DNA from: Balneolales bacterium
Lineage (GTDB): Bacteria; Bacteroidota; Rhodothermia; Balneolales; Natronogracilivirgulaceae
Direction of reading: 5' to 3'
Length of the DNA: 39,602 nucleotides
Assembly (NCBI GenBank): GCA_007120385.1
Contig: SKNT01000172.1
Location: 1 to 39,602, forward strand
Part shown: positions 1-9,200 of the stretch, one piece after another
Layout of the letters: every line of letters begins with the position of its first letter
Numbering within the stretch: the stretch's first letter is position 1
Translations under genes and position numbers: made by a program
Notes under the pieces: model-generated
Databases searched by the model: none
Told to the model about the DNA's origin: nothing
The model's input: only the letters and a program-made list of their open reading frames with translations

Positions 1-582
1 CACGACGTGTCGGAATCTGGAGTCTACAGGGCCTATTTGTCCCGCCCGGAATCATTCGTTGGAGTCTACGAATTCCGCCACCTTGACCTGAGGAGATATG
101 ACGCCGCGGGTCCTGAAGTGGTGGAGGTTAGGAGCGGCACTATCCCTCCGCAGGTATGGCTGTTCCGTGATGTGGTGAATCTGGATGTGTCACCCCGCAG
201 GCGCACGCCGGCAACGCACGGGTTTCCGCGTGATGATTTACGTGCGCGCTATGTGGACGTGCGATTTGAGCTGGAACTGCCCGAGAGGGAAGCAACGGAC
301 TTGCCCATTTATGTGTACGGCCCCTTCAACAACTGGACCATACACGAGAATAACCGCATGGAATATCATTCGTCAACAGACTCCTATGTTGGCCGGGCAA
401 TCATTAAGGAGGGGGAATATGACTACAAATATGCCCTAGTGGAACGAGGCCGCATAGATGATTTCAGGCTGGATGCCAGCTTTGCTTCAACATCGCAGGA
501 ATACACCACTATGGTCTATTTCCGCGACCCCGGTCTTCAGGCGGACCGATTGCTGCAGGTAGACTGGGGCCGGGTCCGGTAG
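1..582 (+). CDS. Type IX secretion plug-type protein (DUF5103), C-terminal fragment
   Basis: The reading frame is already open at base 1, so the gene starts upstream of the window; the GTG at base 7 is just an internal codon. The visible 193 residues resemble the C-terminal half of DUF5103 proteins, which act as a periplasmic-side plug partner of the SprA translocon in type IX secretion. Visible family features are an extended beta-rich stretch, the YVYGPFNNW segment around residue 104 that looks like an early-set/CBM-like fold, then EYDYKYALV and the terminal MVYFRDPG...DRLLQV signature. There is no C-terminal sorting domain. It converges with the next gene with only 10 bases between stops and no visible terminator. 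The family call is fairly secure; the role is taken from the family and only part of the protein is visible. Confidence 0.8.
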   Translation, partial: HDVSESGVYRAYLSRPESFVGVYEFRHLDLRRYDAAGPEVVEVRSGTIPPQVWLFRDVVNLDVSPRRRTPATHGFPRDDLRARYVDVRFELELPEREATDLPIYVYGPFNNWTIHENNRMEYHSSTDSYVGRAIIKEGEYDYKYALVERGRIDDFRLDASFASTSQEYTTMVYFRDPGLQADRLLQVDWGRVR

Positions 583-592
583 TGCATACTGA

Positions 593-3500
593 TCAGAAAT
601 CCAGTCCGATGCTGAAGTAGTGGACACGGCGTCCGAATCCGGTACCGTCCTCCATATCGTAGGGCCAGGCCAGGTCATAGCGGAAGGGAAGTCCCAGCAG
701 AATGGTCCTCAGGCCAAAACCGGTACCTGCGAGGATGGCATCACGATCGACACCGTCCCATGCCGCACCCACGTCAAAGAAAATGGTTCCCTGGATATTG
801 TAGAGCGGGATGAAGGGGATTGGTCCCGGAAGCATGGCGGCAATAAGCGGAAAACGGAATTCGGCGTTGAACAGGCCGAACCGGTTTCCAATTGCGGAAT
901 TGAAAAAGTGACCACGCAGCGGCAGGGCCGGTATGGTAAAGAAGATATCTTCCAGCCGGTCAGTCTGAAGCGAGCCTTCTGCCCATCGGAAGTTGATCCA
1001 GTTCTGCATACCGCCCATAAAGAAATTCTGGGCATCGGGACCGAAGGAAGCGGCTCCCGAACCGCGGAACGCGAAGACATAGCCCATGCCCAGGTGGAAA
1101 TAACGGCGGTAGTCACCGATCACCGAGGCAAATCCGATGATATCGGAGGACAGCGGCGGGCTTCCTGTCAGGCTGATGGCGTAGCGCCTTCCCGAGAGCG
1201 GTGAGAGGAAACCGGGGCGTGTGAGGTCACGAGTGAAGGTGACTTCGGGATAGAAGAACAGGGCATCTTCGGAGTCAGAGACATTGGCATAGACAAGACT
1301 GAAATCACGCGAAATATTGATCAGGCTGACTCCGTAGTCAATCCGGGTGAATTTGTTTATGGGATACTGAAACTGAACACCCCCGCCATAAAATCGGAAC
1401 CGGACCTGCTCAAAATCCGAGAAATCCCGGCTGAGCACCAGAAAGTTGCGCGATGTATGGAAATAGCGCACCATGTAGTTTGTGCGGTTGGCATAGTATC
1501 CGTAACTCACCTCATAATCACTGTTTCGCAGATCAAACTGCAGGTTTGTGATCAGGTTGATACGGTGATCACCCAGAAGGTCGGAAAAAGTGAAGGCAGC
1601 AAGTGCATAGGTTCCATAAAAAGTGGATACTCCGCCAGCTGCATAGGTGATATCAGGTGAGAACTCAAGGCGATAGCGGCGTGGAATAAAACGGCCGTCA
1701 TCGGTGCGGACAGGTCTGTCTTCCCGCGCCTTTTCCACATGTGTCGTGGTGATAAGGTCATCAAGCCCGTCGCCAAAAACGTAATTGCGAAAATCGATCA
1801 CGTCCTGGTCTACATCTGCGGTATCGGGTTCGACGGTATCCTGATCCGGTTCGTCCGGGGTTTCAGGCTGTTCTTCGCGAATAAGGTCCATGATGGCGGA
1901 CGTCTGGCGCACCAGTTCAGTTGCGCTCAAGCGTTGCAGATCGTCATCAAACATCTGGAATGCCAGCCCGAGGGCGGGCACACGCCGTTCTGCAGATTCC
2001 CGCAATCTTCTTTCTGCCCAGTGGTTGCGCTGCAGCGGCTCCGTTATGCGGCGGTCAAAGGGGTTGTCCAAAGTGAAAATATGGACAAATCCACGGTTGA
2101 AGGAGTTGATGGCCAGCAGGTTTCCGTCAGCGCTGATGGACATCTGCATGACACCTGTAATCAGATTGGTAAGCGGATAACTGGTACGAGTCTCCAGATC
2201 CATTTCGTAAACATTTGGGATGCCGTTCTGGTCGGAGATGTAAATGAGCCGGCCATCACTGGTCATGATAGGCTGGGTTTCGTTCCAGTTGGGTGTACTG
2301 GTAAGGCGGGTGGCCCTGTTTGACCCAAGACGGAGCATGTAGATGTCGCTCTGTCCGAGATTGGGGTTGAGCAGTACGTTGAAATCTGTGCGGAAGGTAT
2401 TTACTTCGGTGTGTGGTCCACGGTCCGATGCAAAAAGCAGATAACGGGAGTCGGCAGACCATGCAGGATTGAAATCGCTGAACACATCGTTGGTGGCGCT
2501 TATGAAATCACCGTTTTCAAGGTTGTAGACGTAAATATTGGTGAAAGGCCCGGCATTGCCCTGGAAGGCCAGATTTTTGCCGTCCGGCGACCAGGCCACG
2601 TCCCCGATAGCGTCAAGCTGAGGAAAGACAATCCGCTGGACCTCTTCGGTCTGGTAGTCTACGATGGCAAGGTCGACCGATCCTCCCGAACGGGTCGAAA
2701 GGGCCAGTTTCCTGCCATCTGGCGACCAGGTCAGGGTGGGCCTGAGGATATTGAGTTCCTCAAAATCCACATTATCCTCTCCGCGAATGAGTGTCTTGAT
2801 GCGGCTGCCGTCTCTGGCGTTCAGCACAATCACGTCAAAATAACCCCGGGCGTTGGAAATCATGGCCACCCTGTCGCCCTGGGGGGAAACGGCGGGGCTG
2901 GTGTTGAAGGCCCGCCGATATCGGTCGGTGGTAAGCAGGTTGCCAATTTCGCGCAGGTCTTCACGCACGGCTATTTCGGGGAAATAGATTTTGCGCAGGT
3001 GGTCATGGAAGCGATCGTTCAGCTCACTCATGCTCAGGCCGAGCGACTGGCGCAGTCCGGCCTCCACACTGCGAGTCTGCCTGACACGCTGGAGGATCTC
3101 GCCGATCTTCTCCCGGCCATACTCTTCAACGATGAAATTCCAGAAGGCCTGTCCGCCGCGGTACGCCATGAACCCACCCATTTGCTGTATGGGTGGCATC
3201 ATATTGTTCATTACGGCCTCACGTATGAACATGTCCGTGTCGGTATCCCAACCCAGCGAAACATATTCGGCAAGCCCCTCCTCGAACCATAGAGGTATGA
3301 CAAGCTGGATATTGTTCTGGATGATGGACTGGATGGTTCCTCCATAGAACTTGTCATTGAACATGGCGTGGACCAGTTCATGGTGCAGTACCTGGCGATA
3401 GTCGCCGTAATGACCCATGAAGGGTATGGTGATCCGGTTTTTGAACTTGTCGGTCACCCCTCCAATTCCCTGGGCGTCAACGGGAAGCGGCACCACATTC

Positions 3501-3829
3501 GTCTGGCTGAAGTCGATGTGAGAGTCGTAAATGATCACGGCGATCCGGTCGTTGAGCTGATGCCGGAAGTCACGCTGCAGCTGGGCGTAAGCCGCTTCAA
3601 GACTCTTTGCGGTGAATTCTGCCAGATAGTAGTTATTCGAATCGTAATAATATACGTCGAAATGATCCGACTGGATGAATCGCCAGTCAAATTGTGAGTA
3701 TTGAACCCTGTTCTTGCCGAAACCGAAATACTGTGCATGGGATTCGGGTATGGCTGCGGTGCTTCCAACTATCAGGATGCATGCCGCAACAAGAAATCGG
3801 GTAACTGAAAACGGACGATTTGAATTCAT
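593..3829 (-). CDS. Zinc-peptidase-like / beta-propeller / Omp85-like barrel fusion protein
   Basis: This 1078-residue exported protein has a signal peptide ending near ESHAQ (residue 33). Residues about 45-290 look like a peptidase MA (gluzincin) domain: HHELVH supplies an HExxH motif at 150-154 and WFEEGLAEY near 181-189 probably gives the third zinc ligand. Residues about 305-610 carry PD40/TolB-like propeller blades (SPDGRKLALS, SPDGKNLAFQ, SADSRYLLFA). An acidic linker near 655-685 precedes a C-terminal beta-barrel of about 350 residues with Omp85-like signs: LRGH at 971, NAEFRFPL, TIFFDVGAAW and a terminal phenylalanine. No POTRA domains are visible. It is the last gene of the rqcH-aroK-aroB-tamB-rnr strand, 75 bases after rnr. 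It is probably an outer-membrane protein with a large periplasmic part; substrate unknown. Domain calls are strong; function is inference. Confidence 0.8.
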   Translation of the reverse strand: MNSNRPFSVTRFLVAACILIVGSTAAIPESHAQYFGFGKNRVQYSQFDWRFIQSDHFDVYYYDSNNYYLAEFTAKSLEAAYAQLQRDFRHQLNDRIAVIIYDSHIDFSQTNVVPLPVDAQGIGGVTDKFKNRITIPFMGHYGDYRQVLHHELVHAMFNDKFYGGTIQSIIQNNIQLVIPLWFEEGLAEYVSLGWDTDTDMFIREAVMNNMMPPIQQMGGFMAYRGGQAFWNFIVEEYGREKIGEILQRVRQTRSVEAGLRQSLGLSMSELNDRFHDHLRKIYFPEIAVREDLREIGNLLTTDRYRRAFNTSPAVSPQGDRVAMISNARGYFDVIVLNARDGSRIKTLIRGEDNVDFEELNILRPTLTWSPDGRKLALSTRSGGSVDLAIVDYQTEEVQRIVFPQLDAIGDVAWSPDGKNLAFQGNAGPFTNIYVYNLENGDFISATNDVFSDFNPAWSADSRYLLFASDRGPHTEVNTFRTDFNVLLNPNLGQSDIYMLRLGSNRATRLTSTPNWNETQPIMTSDGRLIYISDQNGIPNVYEMDLETRTSYPLTNLITGVMQMSISADGNLLAINSFNRGFVHIFTLDNPFDRRITEPLQRNHWAERRLRESAERRVPALGLAFQMFDDDLQRLSATELVRQTSAIMDLIREEQPETPDEPDQDTVEPDTADVDQDVIDFRNYVFGDGLDDLITTTHVEKAREDRPVRTDDGRFIPRRYRLEFSPDITYAAGGVSTFYGTYALAAFTFSDLLGDHRINLITNLQFDLRNSDYEVSYGYYANRTNYMVRYFHTSRNFLVLSRDFSDFEQVRFRFYGGGVQFQYPINKFTRIDYGVSLINISRDFSLVYANVSDSEDALFFYPEVTFTRDLTRPGFLSPLSGRRYAISLTGSPPLSSDIIGFASVIGDYRRYFHLGMGYVFAFRGSGAASFGPDAQNFFMGGMQNWINFRWAEGSLQTDRLEDIFFTIPALPLRGHFFNSAIGNRFGLFNAEFRFPLIAAMLPGPIPFIPLYNIQGTIFFDVGAAWDGVDRDAILAGTGFGLRTILLGLPFRYDLAWPYDMEDGTGFGRRVHYFSIGLDF

Positions 3830-3904
3830 CTGCTTGGTTCTGTGGGTATGTAAAAAGACAACATCACTGATTGCCGGTAAAAAGTTCCGCTGCGTTGGCG
3901 CGAC

Positions 3905-6091
3905 CTATTTGCTTCCGGACCGTTCCGGCAGAAAATCGATCTGTCGCTTCTCCAGATCCGTTCTGGCCACTTTCACCTTGATGTCGCCACCCAGGCGAAA
4001 CGTCTTGCCACGACTGCGCCCGCGCAGCTGGTGGCGTGCCTGGTCGTAGACGTAGAAGTCATCATCCAGATCACGGATGGCGATCATGCCTTCGCAATAA
4101 CTCTCATTCAACAGTACAAAGAGCCCTTTTTCGGTGACTCCGCTAATCACGCCATCAAAAACATCACCGATATGGCCGGACATGTACTCCACCTGCTTGA
4201 GTTTGATGGAGTCACGTTCCGCGATGACCGCATCGCGCTCCTTCTGGCTGCAGTGGTCACCAAGTTCGATCAGTTCCTGGAAGCTGTAGCCCGGAACTCC
4301 GGCAGCATACTGCTTTAGCAACCTGTGAACTATCAAATCAGGATAACGTCTGATAGGACTTGTAAAGTGTGTATACTCACGGAATCCGAGACCGTAATGG
4401 CCAATATTCTTCGGACTGTACACGGCCTTTGCCATGGAACGAAGCACCAGTTCGTTTATGGCATACTTCAATGTAGTCTTGTTGGCCTGTTTAATAAGAT
4501 TGTTGATCTGCGTGGCGGTTACCTTGTCGTCTCTGACTTGAAACTCGATACCCAGGGGCCGGACATTCTCACCGATATTTTTGAGTTTTTCGGGATTCGG
4601 CTTGTCGTGAACACGGTACAGGAACGGATAGCGTGATTTGCCGTCTTTTTCCCCCTCCTTGCCACGGCTCTTTCCATCAGGGCTGTTTTTCCTCTGTTCC
4701 CGCAGCAGGCTGACATGTTCCGAAACGGTTTTGTTGGCCATGAGCATGCACTCTTCCACCAGGCGGTGTGCAGCCAGGCGTTCCTTTACATAGACGCCGA
4801 GCGGACGTCCGTTCTCGTCGAGCCGGAAGCGGGGTTCGGGTGTATCGAGGTCGATGGATCCCTGGCTGAACCGCTTGTCGGTCAGCATTGCCGTCATTTT
4901 GGCCAGTATCCGGATGGATTCCTGGTGTTTATGGCCCTTGCCGTCGATGATCTCCTGCACATCTTCGTAGGTGAAACGCATGGAGGAGTTGATCACCGTC
5001 TCCTCAATGGTATAAGCTTCCAGGTTGCCGTCCGGGGTGATTTCCATGAAGCAGCTGTATGACAGTTTGTCTTCGTTGGGGCGCAGACTGCACACTCCGT
5101 TGCTAAGGCATTCCGGCAGCATGGGTATGGTCCGGTCCACCAGATAGACACTGGTGCCCCGCACCACGGCTTCCCTGTCGAGTATCCGATCCTGCTGCAC
5201 GTAGTAGCTGACATCGGCAATGTGCACTCCCAGGTAATAGTTGCCGTTATCGAGCATACTAATGCTCAGGGCATCGTCAAAATCCTTGGCATCATGCGGG
5301 TCAATGGTGAATATTTCCCAGTTCCGGATGTCCTTTCGCCGCTTGTACTCTTTTTCGGGGATGTCCACAGCCACGTTTTCCGCGAACTCCTCGACCGCCG
5401 GCGGGAAGGCGGCCTGCATTTCATTTTCGGCAAGGATGGAAAGTATGGATGCGTTGTTGGTGCCTTTCTTGCCCAGATTCTCAAGGACTTCGGCCTCGGG
5501 CAGCGAGCGCGGATGGAGCCAGTCCACCAGACGGAATGTGACCTTGTCGTTGTGCCGGGCCCCTTTGGTGTTGTCCGGGTGGACAAAGAACTCGACCTGC
5601 GCCGATTTTTCATCCGGTATAATCAAATAGGTTTTTTTACCCTCCTCGTGAAATGTGCCGACGAAAAACTTCTTGCCGCGTGAGATGACATCGACAATCT
5701 TCCCTTCCTTACGGTCGCTTCTGGATTTTGGGAGGATGGCGACCCGGACCCGGTCTTTGTCCAGAGCCGTTCCTGTGTGTTTGGCCGGAATGCGGATATC
5801 CTGTTCCCTTCCATCCACCATGACATAGCCTGTTCCGGAGCGGGTGCTGGAAAATACCCCCTCGAGGGTGTTGCCGTCCTGCCGGGCATCGGCAATACGA
5901 TACTGGTCATTCTGCTGGGCGATTTTGTTTTGCTTGAGCAATCGCTTGAGGGCCTTGTTGAATCGTTCGTCACCCTTTTTGGGCGGAAGCTTGAAGGCGC
6001 TTCTCAGTGTGTCTCTGGTTACCCAGCTTTCAGAGTGGCGTTCAAGCAGTTCAATGATGAGATCTTCCAGGTGAATTTTCTTTTTTTTCAT
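3905..6091 (-). CDS. rnr: Ribonuclease R (RNase II/RNB family 3'-5' exoribonuclease)
   Basis: RNase R degrades structured RNA 3' to 5' and takes part in mRNA, rRNA and tmRNA-linked quality control. In order the 728 residues show an N-terminal winged-helix-like segment (about 5-65), cold-shock OB domains (about 75-245), the RNB catalytic domain and an S1 domain (about 640-720). The RNB active-site stretch TIDPHDAKDFDDALS at 262-276 contains the metal-binding aspartates D264, D267 or D270, D272 and D273. A lysine/glycine-rich insertion near residues 468-485 (NSPDGKSRGKEGEKDGK) lies within the RNB region. The long basic C-terminal tail of E. coli RNase R is absent; the protein stops soon after S1. 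It lies 129 bases downstream of tamB, and an AT-rich stretch before its start could hold its own promoter. Confidence 0.95.
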   Translation of the reverse strand: MKKKKIHLEDLIIELLERHSESWVTRDTLRSAFKLPPKKGDERFNKALKRLLKQNKIAQQNDQYRIADARQDGNTLEGVFSSTRSGTGYVMVDGREQDIRIPAKHTGTALDKDRVRVAILPKSRSDRKEGKIVDVISRGKKFFVGTFHEEGKKTYLIIPDEKSAQVEFFVHPDNTKGARHNDKVTFRLVDWLHPRSLPEAEVLENLGKKGTNNASILSILAENEMQAAFPPAVEEFAENVAVDIPEKEYKRRKDIRNWEIFTIDPHDAKDFDDALSISMLDNGNYYLGVHIADVSYYVQQDRILDREAVVRGTSVYLVDRTIPMLPECLSNGVCSLRPNEDKLSYSCFMEITPDGNLEAYTIEETVINSSMRFTYEDVQEIIDGKGHKHQESIRILAKMTAMLTDKRFSQGSIDLDTPEPRFRLDENGRPLGVYVKERLAAHRLVEECMLMANKTVSEHVSLLREQRKNSPDGKSRGKEGEKDGKSRYPFLYRVHDKPNPEKLKNIGENVRPLGIEFQVRDDKVTATQINNLIKQANKTTLKYAINELVLRSMAKAVYSPKNIGHYGLGFREYTHFTSPIRRYPDLIVHRLLKQYAAGVPGYSFQELIELGDHCSQKERDAVIAERDSIKLKQVEYMSGHIGDVFDGVISGVTEKGLFVLLNESYCEGMIAIRDLDDDFYVYDQARHQLRGRSRGKTFRLGGDIKVKVARTDLEKRQIDFLPERSGSK

Positions 6092-6220
6092 TCGATATTT
6101 GATATCAGCGGCAGAGTGCCGGTTGTCAGATTTGTATGGTTTTTATATGGTTATGTGAACGGCGGTATTGGTAAAACAAGCAGAAGCAAGGAACCATTCT
6201 CCCTGAGTGTCACCAAGCAG

Positions 6221-9200
6221 CTATTCCCCGGCATCCCCGGGTGATTCGGTTTCAGTTGTTTCATTAATGATGCCGAAAACAGGTATGGCCATGTCTGCGG
6301 TTTCCTGTCCGCCGGAATCCTCCTCGCCGGGTGTTTCATCACCGGCAGCCTGGGGTTCTCCACTGTTTCCAACGAGTCCGAACAGTGTGGTTACATTTCG
6401 CCAGACCCGGTTGCCGAATTCACGCCAGGAATTGAACCGGAATTGCGCTTCCAGCCCCACTCCGTTAACGTTTTCTACGTCGGCCTGTGTGCCGAGTATG
6501 GACATGAGCATGGGGTCTTTGCGGTGGAAGACTTCCACCGACAGATTCGGATTGATGCGATAGGTGGCACCCAGGTCGCCGATATTGGCATCTTCGCCGC
6601 CGACCTCACCCTCCCGTCGAAGGACCAGCCGGTCATCGAACAGGCGCAGGGCAATGGCAAGGTCCGCCTGGTCGAAACCTAGCAGGTTCAGGTCCACATC
6701 CACGTTGAGAAGGTTGTCACTGAGCAGGGTGTTGATCTGGGTGGAAAGCAACTGGCTGATGCCCACCTGTCCGGCCCGTGCCTGAAGCGTGGTGCCCAGT
6801 TCCTGGGTTTGGGTATCGCCGACGAGGGAGCCCGAGATGAAGCCACCGGTGAAAAGCAGGCTCGTGGCCTGGATCAGTTTCTGTTCTTCGCTGTTCAGGA
6901 TATTGAGTACGGCCGCATTTTGGGTGGCGTCGATGGCATTGGGGAACTCGAAGTAGAAATCGTTTTCGATGTTGTCTATGGGCCCTGTGATGCGAAGCAG
7001 AAGTTCTACGGGCACGCGGTTGGTCTGGTCCAGCGAGGCGCCCAGAAGCGGGGCGATGTTGGGCCGTGAGCGATAGACGGCGGTAATATCAAGCAGGGCG
7101 TTGGTAGGGTCCCCATCCAGCCGGATGGTTCCGCCCTCTCGCAGGACGAAGCGGCGTGTGAGGATATCGCCGCCGACAAAGAGATAATCACCGCTGCTGA
7201 CATCGAAATTGCCGAATATCTGCAGGTCCTCATCCTCCAGGGTAATGCGCATGCGCCCGCTGCCCTGTGCGTTAACTATTTCGCCGGTGACCGGATCGAA
7301 AATAAGCTGGACGGTGGAGTTCGGGCCTGCGACAAACTGCAGATCCATTCGGAAGACTTCCATGAAAGTGCGGTCGATTTGCCGTAACACGGCCGGATCC
7401 CTGACGATTTGTCGGCGGATATCCACTTCGTCGAAATCTTTTACGAAACGGATGAAGCGACCCTGGGCTTCGTCAACGGACTGATCCACAAGGGGTATGG
7501 ACACGCGTGACTGGCTGGTTGTAATAACCGGTTCCAGGGTACGCACAAACGGGGAGACATTGGAACCGCTGATGTTGACCACGCCCGTGCCGGAAACGCG
7601 TCCGTAAAAAGGCACATCGGGTCCATCCCGGTTGTCAAGGAACCGGAGGTTGCGCATATCCAGGGTGATATCCATGAATTTTTCGGGCTGGAAGTCATTG
7701 AAATCGAAGAATCCGGTGACCACTCCCCTGCCTCTTGCCACATCGCTGACGTTGAGCCGCTCAATGATCACCCCTTCGTGGCGGTTGACGGAGACTTTGC
7801 CGTCGAGCCGGTAACGCGGCTCCAGGAAAACCGGTACGACCTCGGATTCCAGGATCTCAAAATCACCATGAAAATCATAGTCACTGAGGTTGCCGGTTAT
7901 GTATCCACTGCCGTTTGCCCGACCTTCAATGGATTCGAATATGCTGTCCATAAGGTACCGCAGCACCCAGGCGTCCAACTCTTCCACCATGACATCAAAA
8001 TAGTAGAGTGTGTCGGATGTCTCCCTGGCATCAGGGGCGCGCAGCCATCCGGAGGCGGCGAGATGCTGCCTGTATCCGTTGTTGTTTTCGATGTAGTCGG
8101 CGTATTTTTCTTCGTCCGTGATAACAAGCAGGTCGGTGTCGAAACGTTCCTTTTCGGGATTGTAGGTGCTGTTGAGGCTGACATCACCGATGATCCGCTC
8201 GTTGAATGCCAGCCGGTCCACTTCCAGATGGCCATGGAATACCGGATTCACGGCAAGGTTTCTGGTGATCAGGTTGCCGTCGAGCAGGCCCTGGAAACCG
8301 ACCCTGCCATCGATCATCTCCGAGATGCGTTGCAGATCGACATTGACGAACTGGTATTGAACAGAGTCTTCCGGGTCGTTGCTGAACGTACCGTCTACGA
8401 AGATGCGGTCATTCCCACTGCGAAGGAAGAGCTCCTGGATATGCAGCTTTCCGTCATGGCCGTAGCGGAAAACCGGGCGGTCTTCTGTGACCCAGAGATA
8501 GCGCTGATTACCCAATACCATATTTTCTACAGAAAACCGGATTTCCGATTCATCCAGTGTCCCCTGTATATCAGAGGCAAAGCGAACTTCATTTCCGAAG
8601 TTTGCGACACGACTTTGGCTGGATAAGGAACCGTGGTCTGCGACAAGCAACCATGACAGGCTGTCCAGCTGCTGTTCCATGAAGGTGAGGTGACCGACTT
8701 GCAAGTCGATATCCAGATTCAAGGCATCACGCAGCGGCTGGTCATGACGGAACCCGGCATCCAGTATGATTTCGGACCGGTTTATGGCGAAACCGTTCCA
8801 GGACGAGGCCCCGTCCTGCCACCGGGAACGGATCTCGAGTTTTTCATGGTCGGCATGGAGCATCATATCCAGTTGCAACGAAGATGTTATCACGGGCAGT
8901 TCAGGAAGGTAGGCGCGGAGAATTGCCAGGTTCTTTATCTCAAAGAAGATGTCGGCCCGCAGGAGATCGTCCTTTGAAGCCCGGTACATGGCAGGTTCGT
9001 CCACATCATGGAAGAGGATCTCCTCGCGGATATGATGGACCAGATAGTCTTGCCACTGACGGAAAAGCGAGGGTATTGCAGGCATGGAAATGTCCCCTTC
9101 CATCACCAGGTCGGCCACCGAACTGGTCAGCCTCAGTGAGCGTGTTTCGGAACCGGGGTGGTTCATGTCCAGGTAAAGCTGGTGCGAGCCGAGGTCGGTT

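Noticed and set aside
2411-3292. 293-residue plus-strand open frame inside the propeller/Omp85 fusion gene
   Set aside because: Antisense shadow of a gene with clear peptidase and propeller motifs.
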